Assembly: GCA_040429635.1 (NCBI GenBank)
Contig: CP158972.1
Location: 2,366,001-2,430,000, forward strand
Direction: 5' to 3'
Length of the DNA stretch: 64,000 nt
Source: Tamlana crocina
Lineage (GTDB): Bacteria; Bacteroidota; Bacteroidia; Flavobacteriales; Flavobacteriaceae
Positions within the stretch are counted from its first letter, which is position 1; each line of letters begins with the position of its first letter. Below are positions 55,204 to 63,045 of the stretch, one piece after another. Both the position numbers and the translations under genes were made by a program. The notes under the pieces were generated by a model, which worked only from the letters and a program-made list of their open reading frames with translations, ran no database searches and was not told the DNA's origin.

Positions 55204-55830
55204 TCACACAGGAAATCCTAAAATACCGCCCATGCCAACCGTAAATAGCCAACTGCCGTAAATGGCATGCTGGATGGAAACCAAAAGTGTAGATTGGGTT
55301 TTATAGAAACTATGCGCAAACAGCAACCCGCCTACAAAGGTTATAAACAACACCAACGGATTTTTGAAAAACAAATGCCCCAACGAAAAAACCAGAGCAT
55401 TGGTAAAAATAGCCATCCATTTACTACTGAAAAATGGCTCGTACCGCTTGAAGAAAAACGTTCTGTAAAGCACCTCTTGCGGATAAACCGAAAACACACA
55501 GTAAATAAACAACAGTAAAAGCCATAAACTCGGTTTATTCAGCATCACATCAAAAAGGGCATCGCGATTGGTTGCCCAAACATAAATAACCGAAATGCCT
55601 GCTATAAGCAAAAAGGTAACGGCCGTTTCTTTCCAAAAGCGTTTCCAGTTTATGGATTTAGACAGTCTGAATCTTTCCTTTTCAACCTTCAGCAGTACAA
55701 AAACGACGTAAGCAAATCCCAAAACGCCAACACTCAACTTCAGCCAAACCGGATAGCCAAATGCAAAACTTATTGGCGTGGCTATAAAAATGGCAAAAAA
55801 TTCTATGGTTTTTATCTGGGCGGAATGCAT
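55204..55830 (-). CDS. CPBP-family intramembrane protein (CAAX protease-like)
   Basis: 208 residues, about six membrane segments. Motif 1 appears as QEVLYRTFFFKRY (family EExxxR, here with Gln for the first Glu), motif 2 as LVFSLGHLFFKNP, and motif 3 as SIQHAIYG. The key second Glu, the Arg and the two His are kept, so protease activity is possible. It starts 1 nt after the stop side of the Lrp gene, so it may be its operon partner. Substrate unknown. Confidence 0.75.
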   Translation of the reverse strand: MHSAQIKTIEFFAIFIATPISFAFGYPVWLKLSVGVLGFAYVVFVLLKVEKERFRLSKSINWKRFWKETAVTFLLIAGISVIYVWATNRDALFDVMLNKPSLWLLLLFIYCVFSVYPQEVLYRTFFFKRYEPFFSSKWMAIFTNALVFSLGHLFFKNPLVLFITFVGGLLFAHSFYKTQSTLLVSIQHAIYGSWLFTVGMGGILGFPV

Positions 55831-55831
55831 A

Positions 55832-56290
55832 TTAAAACTTAATAACCGTAGTATGTTTTACTTTATTGATGACAAACATGCTGTGCGTACTGCCAATATA
55901 GCTAATGGTAGTCAATTTTTCAACTATAAACTTGCGAAAAGCGGGCATATCGGCTACCAAAACCCGCAATAAATAATCGTAATCCCCACTAACGTGGTGG
56001 CACTCCAAAACTTCATTGAGCTTGGCGACTTCACGCTCAAAACTCATAACGTGTTCTTGGCTATGCTGCACCAATTTTACATGGCAAAATACCATAAAAT
56101 TTTTATTAATCTTTTCTTTGTTGAGCAACACGGTGTAACCTTCAATAAAACCTTCCCGTTCCAGTTTTTTAATACGCTCGTAAATGGCGGTGACGGAAAG
56201 ATTCAATTTAACCGAAAGCTCTTTGTTGGTCTGTTTGCTGTCGGTTTGCAAATACTCTAACAGTTTTTTATCGGTGGCATCAAATATCAT
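55832..56290 (-). CDS. Lrp/AsnC-family transcriptional regulator
   Basis: 152 residues from ATG 56290 (MIFDATDKKLLEYL); the longer frame begins with TTG and is AT-rich leader. N-terminal HTH (TNKELSVKLNLSVTAIYERIKKLEREGFI) and C-terminal RAM/AsnC effector domain (HVSGDYDYLLRVLVADMPAF). Divergent from the methionine-gamma-lyase-like gene, which makes control by an amino acid of that pathway likely. Confidence 0.93.
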   Translation of the reverse strand: MIFDATDKKLLEYLQTDSKQTNKELSVKLNLSVTAIYERIKKLEREGFIEGYTVLLNKEKINKNFMVFCHVKLVQHSQEHVMSFEREVAKLNEVLECHHVSGDYDYLLRVLVADMPAFRKFIVEKLTTISYIGSTHSMFVINKVKHTTVIKF

Positions 56291-56702
56291 GGCTGAATAT
56301 TTTTCTGATTTTTGGTTGAACGTGAATTTAGAATAAAAACAAATATTATAATAAATACAATTTATAGATTTATTTTCTAATAATATCAATTTTTATTGAT
56401 TTTATAACCAATTAATTATAAATTTACATAAAAACGTGAGTTCGATATAACTTAAACTATAAAAAAACCTATTTCAAATCACTGATTATATTAAGGTTGA
56501 AAATATTTTGATTGAAAACACCCTCCTTAATAAGAGCTATGCTCTCTAACTTCAATTAAAGACGTGCTTTAATTTCGTTAATCTCAAGGGAGGAATCTAC
56601 TCGGCAGGATTGTCCCCTAGAGGGGACTTTAGGGGTGTTTCTAAGTCAACCCTCTAAAAATCAACACTTTTTATATCGAACTAACGTTAAAAACCAAACA
56701 CC
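56291..56702. other. Divergent intergenic region with a 125-bp palindromic element
   Basis: The 412-bp divergent space between lrp and the PLP enzyme. AAACACCC (56516-56523) and GGGTGTTT (56633-56640) are the ends of an inverted element containing the perfect palindrome GTCCCCTAGAGGGGAC (56612-56627). Remaining bases are AT-rich promoter-type DNA; no coding frame. Confidence 0.6.
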
Positions 56703-57902
56703 ATGAACTTTAAACCGGCAAATCAAATACAGGATCTACAATACTTTGGCGAATTTGGAGGCGTTAACCCATCCATTTCCGATTCATCCACCTATACCTT
56801 TTTATCGGCCAAAACCATGTTCGATACTTTTGAAGGCAATGCCGATGGTTGCTATTTGTACTCGCGGCACTCGTCGCCTTCAAATTTATATTTGGGTCAG
56901 GCTTTGGCGGCCATGGAAGGCACCGAAACAGCCTGTGTATTTGCTTCGGGCATGGGCGCGATTACCGCTACCATGCTGCAACTTTGCGGAGCGGACGACC
57001 ATGTAGTTTCCAGCCGAACCATTTACGGTGGCACTTATGCCTTTTTTAAAAATTTTGCTCCGCGTTTTCGTATCGAAACCACTTTTGTTGACATTATGAA
57101 TTTGCATCAAGTTGAAGCAGTCATTACCCCAAAAACAAAGGTGCTGTATTGCGAATCGGTAAGCAACCCGTTGTTGGAAGTCGCCGATATTAAAGCCCTT
57201 GCCAAACTGGCGAAAAAGCACGATTTAAAATTGGTGGTCGATAATACTTTTTCGCCGCTATCCATTTCTCCTGCGGTTTTGGGCGCCGATGTGACCATTC
57301 ATAGCTTAACCAAATTTATAAACGGCAGCAGCGATACCGTTGGCGGTGTGGTTTGCGGTACCCAACATTTTATTGACGAACTACGGAATGTAAACAACGG
57401 CGCATCCATGCTTTTGGGCTCGACCATGGATAGTTTACGAGCAGCTTCCGTTTTAAAAAACCTAAGAACATTGCATATCCGTATGCAACAGCATAGTAAA
57501 AATGCCTTGTTTTTGGCCGAAAAATTTGAAAACGACGGTTTGAAAACCGTGTACCCCGGATTAAAATCGCATCCATCGCACAACCTTTTCAAACAAATGA
57601 TGAATGCCGAATATGGCTATGGCGCCATGCTCACCATCGATGTGGGTTCGTTGGAAAAAGCCAACCAACTTATGGAACTCATGCAGCACAAAAACTTAGG
57701 TTATTTAGCGGTAAGTCTCGGTTTTTATAAAACGCTTTTTAGCGCTCCAGGCAGTTCTACTTCCTCGGAAATCCCTGAGCACGAACAAAAAGCAATGGGC
57801 TTGAGCGACGGACTGATACGTTTTTCCATTGGGCTGGATGCCGATATTGAACGTACTTATGCCAAAATGAACCATTGCATGAAAAGCTTAAAAATCCTCT
57901 AA
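56703..57902 (+). CDS. Cys/Met-metabolism PLP enzyme, methionine gamma-lyase-like
   Basis: 399 residues. Trans-sulfuration family: substrate-binding YSRHSSPSNLYLG near 50-62, ASGMGAI, NTFSPLSISPAVLGADV, and the PLP lysine in IHSLTKFINGSSDTVGG. A methionine gamma-lyase or related C-S lyase/gamma-synthase; exact reaction cannot be settled from motifs. Lrp regulator upstream and NhaC transporter downstream favour degradation of methionine or cysteine-type amino acids. Confidence 0.88.
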   Translation: MNFKPANQIQDLQYFGEFGGVNPSISDSSTYTFLSAKTMFDTFEGNADGCYLYSRHSSPSNLYLGQALAAMEGTETACVFASGMGAITATMLQLCGADDHVVSSRTIYGGTYAFFKNFAPRFRIETTFVDIMNLHQVEAVITPKTKVLYCESVSNPLLEVADIKALAKLAKKHDLKLVVDNTFSPLSISPAVLGADVTIHSLTKFINGSSDTVGGVVCGTQHFIDELRNVNNGASMLLGSTMDSLRAASVLKNLRTLHIRMQQHSKNALFLAEKFENDGLKTVYPGLKSHPSHNLFKQMMNAEYGYGAMLTIDVGSLEKANQLMELMQHKNLGYLAVSLGFYKTLFSAPGSSTSSEIPEHEQKAMGLSDGLIRFSIGLDADIERTYAKMNHCMKSLKIL

Positions 57903-58024
57903 AAATACATCCTAAAACCTATACAATTAACTTCAATTGACATTGTAGAATATCTCCATTTTGAAGTATTTGCATACCTTATGTGAAAGTTGTAACATTA
58001 CAATGTTAATTTTAAACATGCTTT

Positions 58025-59521
58025 ATGGATAGCCAAAACATAAAAACCAGCGAACCCAAAAACCAATATATTATTGAAAATAAAGAACTTAACATTTGGG
58101 AAGCGCTTATACCGGTTTTTGCTTTGGTGGGCATGTTATTTTACAATGTGTTTTTTGTTTATGGCGACGATGCTTTGAGCGGCAGCAATCAGTTTATTTT
58201 ATTGCTTGGTGCGGCTGTAGCGGCTCTTGTTGGTTTTTTCAATAAAGTCTCTTTCGAACAAATGCTGGAAGAAGTGGCCGAAAACATAAAATCTACCGTT
58301 GGTGCTATTTTAATACTTCTCATGGTGGGGGCTTTGGCCGGCAGTTGGTTAATTAGCGGCATCATTCCTTCCATGATTTATTACGGCTTACAAATATTAA
58401 ACCCCACTATATTTCTGGCAGCCTGCGTCATTATATGTGCCATTATTTCTGTAGCAACAGGAAGCTCGTGGACCACTTCGGCCACCGTTGGTATTGCCTT
58501 AATTGGAATTGCAAAAACCTTGGATGTATCGGTGGGAATGACAGCTGGTGCCGTTTTATCTGGAGCTTATTTTGGAGATAAGATGTCACCTTTAAGTGAT
58601 ACCACAAACTTAGCCCCTGCCATGGCTGGTGGTGAATTGTTTTCGCACATTCGCTATATGGCCTTAACTACAGTACCAACGGTAGTGGTTACGCTTATAG
58701 TATTCACCATTATCGGATTAAATACAAACACCACAGGAACACCAGATGTTTCAGATAAATTAATCGCCATAGATCAAGCTTTTAATATTTCACCATGGCT
58801 ATTTTTAGTACCGGTAGTGGTGATTTTAATGATTGTAAAGAAAACATCGCCCTTAGTTGCGCTATTGGTTGGTACACTTTTGGGAGCCGTGGCTGCAATA
58901 ATCGCCCAACACCATATCGTTTTATCGGTGGCTGATGCCGAATCCCTAACTTTTACTTCAGCCTACAAAGGTGTTATGAATGCTATAACCGTTGATGCGT
59001 CGGTAGAAACGAGTAGTGCAGAGCTCAACGACCTGTTTTCTTCCGGTGGAATGAGCGGTATGTTGGGCACGATTTGGCTGATTATTTGTGCCATGGTTTT
59101 TGGCGGCATTATGGACGCCATTGGCGCATTGGCCAAAATAAGTAAATCGATATTGAATTTATTCGATTCGGTATTTGGGCTTTTTGCCAGTACCGTTATA
59201 AGTTGCCTTGGTCTGAATGCCTTGGCCAGCGACCAATATTTAGCCATTGTTGTTCCTGGCAAAATGTATCAAAAAGCATTTCAAGAAAAAGGTCTTGCTC
59301 CTGAAAACTTGAGTAGAACCCTTGAAGATTCCGGTACAGTTACATCGGTGCTTATACCTTGGAATACTTGCGGAGCCTACCATTCGGGCGTACTTGGGGT
59401 ACCCGTTGCCGACTATTTTTTCTACGCCATCTTCAACTGGTTAAGCCCTTTTATAACTTTAATATTCGCTGCTTTTAAAATTAAAATTAAGCAACTTATC
59501 GCTTCTCCAAAATATTCATAA
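58025..59521 (+). CDS. NhaC-family Na+ antiporter / amino-acid transporter
   Basis: 498 residues, about eleven membrane segments. Core signature GSSWTTSATVGIALIGIAKTL with GAYFGDKMSPLSDTTNLAPA, and a late LEDSGTVTSVLIPWNTCGAY. NhaC proteins exchange Na+ and H+, and some members move methionine or other substrates. Position 122 nt after the methionine-gamma-lyase-like gene suggests a role in uptake for that enzyme, an inference from context. Confidence 0.9.
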   Translation: MDSQNIKTSEPKNQYIIENKELNIWEALIPVFALVGMLFYNVFFVYGDDALSGSNQFILLLGAAVAALVGFFNKVSFEQMLEEVAENIKSTVGAILILLMVGALAGSWLISGIIPSMIYYGLQILNPTIFLAACVIICAIISVATGSSWTTSATVGIALIGIAKTLDVSVGMTAGAVLSGAYFGDKMSPLSDTTNLAPAMAGGELFSHIRYMALTTVPTVVVTLIVFTIIGLNTNTTGTPDVSDKLIAIDQAFNISPWLFLVPVVVILMIVKKTSPLVALLVGTLLGAVAAIIAQHHIVLSVADAESLTFTSAYKGVMNAITVDASVETSSAELNDLFSSGGMSGMLGTIWLIICAMVFGGIMDAIGALAKISKSILNLFDSVFGLFASTVISCLGLNALASDQYLAIVVPGKMYQKAFQEKGLAPENLSRTLEDSGTVTSVLIPWNTCGAYHSGVLGVPVADYFFYAIFNWLSPFITLIFAAFKIKIKQLIASPKYS

Positions 59522-59651
59522 ATTTTAGCACAAAAACCAAGAATTTCACATTTTATGTCGTGATATTTTACGTGATTATTAATTTTCAACCATCTTTTTT
59601 ATTGCTATTCACAATGCTTATTGCATTATAAAATTATATAATCAAACTTTA

Positions 59652-59682
59652 TTTTGTCAACACGTATATTCTAGTAGTTTTG
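59652..59682 (+). promoter_or_regulatory. Bacteroidota-type promoter of ahpC
   Basis: TTTTG (59652-59656) and TAGTTTTG (59675-59682), 18 nt apart, fit the -33/-7 consensus very well. It shows that translation must begin downstream, at the ATG 59716. Confidence 0.8.
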
Positions 59683-59715
59683 CTTCAAATTAATAATTTA
59701 AAAAACGAAAAAAAT

Positions 59716-60354
59716 ATGGCACTAGTAGGAAAACAATTTCCAGATTTAAATGTTGACGCAATGAACGAAATGGGCGACACTTTTAAATTGAACGTTCTTG
59801 AAACCGCAAGAGACAACAAGAAAAAAGTAGTTTTATTTTGGTACCCAAAAGATTTCACTTTTGTATGTCCAACAGAATTGCACGCTTTCCAAGCCGCTTT
59901 ACCAGAATTCGAAAAACGTAACACAGTGGTAATCGGTGCTTCTTGCGATACTCCAGAAGTTCACTTTGCTTGGTTAAACACTGCTAAAGATAACGGCGGT
60001 ATTGAAGGTGTAACCTACCCTATTATTGCAGATAGCAACAGAAACTTATCTAGCATTTTAGGTATTTTGGATATTACCAACGAAACTTTTGACGAAGCTA
60101 CCGGAACTGTACAAGTTGAAGGTGACAATGTAACTTACAGAGCTACTTACATTATTGATGAAGACGGTGTGGTACAGCACGAAAGCATCAACAACATGCC
60201 TTTAGGAAGAAATGTAAACGAGTACATCCGTTTGGTTGACGCCCTAACACATGTACAGGAAAAAGGTGAAGTTTGTCCAGCAAACTGGGAAGAAGGTAAA
60301 GAGGCTATGAACGCCAATGCTAAAGCTACTGCAGAGTATTTAGCTAAAAACTAA
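59716..60354 (+). CDS. ahpC: Peroxiredoxin AhpC/Prx1 type
   Basis: 212-residue typical 2-Cys peroxiredoxin from ATG 59716. Peroxidatic Cys51 in DFTFVCPTELHAF, resolving Cys near 188 in KGEVCPANW. Reduces peroxides; strong promoter upstream. No ahpF follows; the thioredoxin gene 150 bp downstream is a likely reductant. Confidence 0.97.
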   Translation: MALVGKQFPDLNVDAMNEMGDTFKLNVLETARDNKKKVVLFWYPKDFTFVCPTELHAFQAALPEFEKRNTVVIGASCDTPEVHFAWLNTAKDNGGIEGVTYPIIADSNRNLSSILGILDITNETFDEATGTVQVEGDNVTYRATYIIDEDGVVQHESINNMPLGRNVNEYIRLVDALTHVQEKGEVCPANWEEGKEAMNANAKATAEYLAKN

Positions 60355-60361
60355 TTTATAC

Positions 60362-60489
60362 AGAGGCTGTCTTAAAAGTACTTTTGTCATTTCGAGCGGA
60401 GTCGAGAAATCGCATCATACTGAAACTAAGAATTCATCTTTTTAAGATTCTTCACTTAGTTAAGAATGACATCTTTTGAGACAGCCTCT
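60362..60489. repeat. 128-bp palindromic intergenic element
   Basis: Ends AGAGGCTGTCTTAAAAG (60362-60378) and CTTTTGAGACAGCCTCT (60473-60489) are an almost perfect inverted repeat. Inside are TGTCATTTC / GAATGACA and the TCGAGCGGAGTCGAGA string seen in dispersed flavobacterial repeats. Non-coding and MITE-like, between ahpC and the thioredoxin gene. Confidence 0.75.
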
Positions 60490-60506
60490 ACTTAAAAAAT
60501 ATAAAA

Positions 60507-60821
60507 ATGGTTAAAGAATTAGAAAAAGACAATTTAAACGAAATCGTTTCGAGTAATAAAACTGTTGTCGTTCAGTTTTCGGCCACTTGGTGCGGGAATT
60601 GCAGAATTATGAAACCGAAATTTAAAAAGTTGGCTACGGAAAATGAAAGTACATCTTTCGTTATTGCTGATGCCGAAAAATTTCCGGAGTCACGAAAATT
60701 AGCAACTGTAGATAATCTACCAACATTCGCCACTTTTAAAAATGGTGCGTTTGTTAATCAAGTTCAAACCAATAAGTTTGATGTATTAAAAGATTTAGTA
60801 AATGAAGTTACCGGTAATTAA
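60507..60821 (+). CDS. Thioredoxin-family protein
   Basis: 104 residues, thioredoxin fold with the redox pair Cys29/Cys32 in FSATWCGNCRIMKP (CGNC rather than CGPC) and cis-Pro in DNLPTFATF. Cytosolic. Follows ahpC and overlaps the next gene by 20 nt. Probably recycles peroxiredoxin. Confidence 0.93.
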   Translation: MVKELEKDNLNEIVSSNKTVVVQFSATWCGNCRIMKPKFKKLATENESTSFVIADAEKFPESRKLATVDNLPTFATFKNGAFVNQVQTNKFDVLKDLVNEVTGN

Positions 60822-61059
60822 ACATTTAACGCAGTTTATTGAGGAAAACGACGAAGATTATGTGATCGAAACCGTTGAAACCCTTGAAGCCCTAACGGAA
60901 GTTCCTTCATTAAAGGATGAAGAATTGGATGTTATCGGCGAACTGATTTCAAACATGTATGGTGCCCTAGAGGTCAATAAAATGATAAAGGATGGCACTG
61001 ACAAAAAAGAAGCTTTAAATACCTTTATGTCGAGGGTGTTGGGCTCCATTGACAAGTAA
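60802..61059 (+). CDS. DUF6952 family small protein
   Basis: 85 residues, acidic and helical (HLTQFIEENDEDYVIETVETLEAL). Family assigned from memory of its constant place after an ahpC/thioredoxin pair in Flavobacteriaceae. Starts inside the thioredoxin gene (20-nt overlap) and ends before the shared terminator. No known activity; the linkage suggests a redox-related role. Confidence 0.75.
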   Translation: MKLPVIKHLTQFIEENDEDYVIETVETLEALTEVPSLKDEELDVIGELISNMYGALEVNKMIKDGTDKKEALNTFMSRVLGSIDK

Positions 61060-61090
61060 AAGATAGTATCCACCATTTAGGTGTAGGATA

Positions 61091-61126
61091 AAAAAAACAG
61101 GTAAAATAAATTTCACCTGTTTTTTT
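61091..61126 (+). terminator. Terminator of the thioredoxin/DUF6952 unit
   Basis: AAAAAACAGGT and ACCTGTTTTTTT stem with 12-nt loop and T-run. Confidence 0.85.
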
Positions 61127-61223
61127 GGTTGGTTAGCTATTAATCATTTCTTATGATGGAACTTTACATAATAAGAAGTTCCTCAAATATATAGTTTAAC
61201 CGTGTTTTTGAAAATAACAAATG

Positions 61224-61799
61224 TTAATTCGCACCTATTTTTTTTCTTATCCTGCTTAACTGAACCGGCGTTATACCTAAATATGAGGCGATATGGTATT
61301 GTGAAATTAAGCTGTCTATATTAGGGTTTTGCTTTCGCAACTCTAAATAACGCTGAGTGGCATTCAAAGAAATTAAATCTACCAAACGCTTTTCGTACTG
61401 CATGTAAACCATTTCTAAAACCCTACTGTAAAACACTTTAAGGGCAGTGCTTTTTTTATACAGTTGCATCAGTTGGGCGTAATCTACCTCATAAAGTTCA
61501 CATTCTGAAATAGATTCAAACACAAACCTTGAGGGTTGTTTTTTTACCAAAGCCGTTAAGGGCCCCATAAAAGACGTTGGGAAATAAAAACTCTTATTAT
61601 ACTCCTTTCCCGATTCGGAACTTAAATAACAACGAATAATCCCCGATACCAATAAATACACCTTGGTCGGCACCTCATTGAATTTTACAACTTGATGCCC
61701 AGCTTTAACCTTTTTGAGCTCGCTAATACCTTCAAGTTCCTTGAACAAATCCTCTGGAATTTCTCCAACGGAATTTAAAAATTCAAAACTGCTATTCAT
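61224..61799 (-). CDS. Crp/Fnr-family regulator
   Basis: 191 residues from ATG 61799 (the longer frame uses TTG). Cyclic-nucleotide-binding-type beta-roll (about 25-115, VKFNEVPTKVYLLVSGIIRCYL) and a C-terminal HTH (ISQYHIASYLGITPVQLSRIRKKI). No iron-sulfur cysteines, so not a classical Fnr. Monocistronic. GCTCAT (61903-61908) and ATGAGC (61921-61926) upstream form a possible operator. The 250-bp gap up to the next gene holds that site and the terminator at 61987. Confidence 0.9.
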   Translation of the reverse strand: MNSSFEFLNSVGEIPEDLFKELEGISELKKVKAGHQVVKFNEVPTKVYLLVSGIIRCYLSSESGKEYNKSFYFPTSFMGPLTALVKKQPSRFVFESISECELYEVDYAQLMQLYKKSTALKVFYSRVLEMVYMQYEKRLVDLISLNATQRYLELRKQNPNIDSLISQYHIASYLGITPVQLSRIRKKIGAN

Positions 61800-61986
61800 C
61801 TTTTGGGTTGGCTGAAACAAACCTTATGTTATTATATTTTTTAATCCTTTCACTACGTCAATTTACTTTCCGTACTTCTAAAGTAATATCTTTTTCTTTC
61901 TTGCTCATAATTAATCTGTCATGAGCAGATATACTAGTTTAGTTGTATATACAATAGTTAAAAACCAATCTGAAAATCAAAAGTAT

Positions 61987-62020
61987 AAAAAAAGCTCCGA
62001 ACTTTCGTTCGGAGCTTTTA
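61987..62020 (-). terminator. Terminator of the coiled-coil protein gene
   Basis: AAAAGCTCCGAAC / GTTCGGAGCTTTT perfect stem with a 4-nt loop and T-run on the minus strand. Confidence 0.88.
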
Positions 62021-62049
62021 TGGCTAAACCTTAAGTGTTAAATAAAGAT

Positions 62050-62934
62050 TTACTTTAATGTAAATTCAGAGGTTGAAACCAAGTCTTTTTCATTGAATAC
62101 GTTTACCACATAGCGGCCTTCTTCAAAATCGTTGTCTCCTTTTGAGGCCACAAATTCGCAAACATTCAAACTGCTATTTTCATAATTGAACTTACTAATT
62201 ACGCTATAATTCAACGTTTTTTCACCAAATTGTACTTGTTCGTTCAATCCTAAAATATTGTTTTTTGGGCCAATAACCTGTACATAAAGCTCCTGGTCGC
62301 CTTCAGAAACCAAAGCGTTTTTGGCTACTGTAAAGCACACTCTAATTTTATCTACTCTTCTGGCACGTTCTGTTGGGATTAATTTGCCCGAAGTTCTTTC
62401 AATAACCCCAAAACCTTTAAGTCCTACGGTATTTAAAGCCGACGCATTTTCAACCACTTCGGCCAAAGCGTTGTTTTGTACCAATAACGAATCGGTGAAA
62501 ATGGTACGCTCTTCCAAACGCACTCTTGTGCTGTCAAGCGAAGTTGCCAAATAAGAATTCTCTATACGTAACGAGTCGTTTTGTGCCAACAGTACATCCA
62601 TTTCCTTTTGTAACGACATGTATTTACTTTTATATCGCCACAAGCTTTTTACGTTGGTTTCAGAAATTTTCAACGAATCGATTAACCCTTGTATTCTTGC
62701 TCTAGCCTCTACCAAGTCGGCGTTGGCTATTTCGTTTTCACCAATGGCTTCATCATATTGCTTGGCCATGGCGTTTAAATCGTTCATTACCAATTCTTTT
62801 TCAGCGGTTAGTTCTTTTTGGGTTTCATTACTTTTCTTATACAAATTCATTGTATAAAAACCGGTTGCTAAAAATAAAACCAGTGCAATGCCCAATGCCA
62901 CTTTAAGCCCCGTGTTGCTTTTGCTATTTTCCAT
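62050..62934 (-). CDS. Membrane-anchored coiled-coil protein
   Basis: 294 residues: one membrane helix (about 11-30, VALGIALVLFLATGFYTM), a long coiled coil (about 33-165, repeated leucine/glutamate heptads), and a C-terminal beta-rich domain (about 190-294, RVCFTVAKNALVSEGDQELY to STSEFTLK). Conserved in Flavobacteriaceae and sometimes labelled a partitioning protein, without motif support; there is no ATPase site. Function unknown, likely periplasmic. Confidence 0.8.
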   Translation of the reverse strand: MENSKSNTGLKVALGIALVLFLATGFYTMNLYKKSNETQKELTAEKELVMNDLNAMAKQYDEAIGENEIANADLVEARARIQGLIDSLKISETNVKSLWRYKSKYMSLQKEMDVLLAQNDSLRIENSYLATSLDSTRVRLEERTIFTDSLLVQNNALAEVVENASALNTVGLKGFGVIERTSGKLIPTERARRVDKIRVCFTVAKNALVSEGDQELYVQVIGPKNNILGLNEQVQFGEKTLNYSVISKFNYENSSLNVCEFVASKGDNDFEEGRYVVNVFNEKDLVSTSEFTLK

Positions 62935-63045
62935 AATCTTTAATTTAATGTGTTAAGGTTAAATTTTTGTTTAATCTAATTAATTTTATAAAACTATAAA
63001 CAAATAATGCCGTATTTTTAATATTCAAACCCATTTAAGAAACCT

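Noticed and set aside
56590-56640. Riboswitch or attenuator upstream of the methionine-gamma-lyase-like gene
   Set aside because: The strong hairpin is part of a palindromic repeat element and shows none of the conserved cores of SAM riboswitches that I could recognise.
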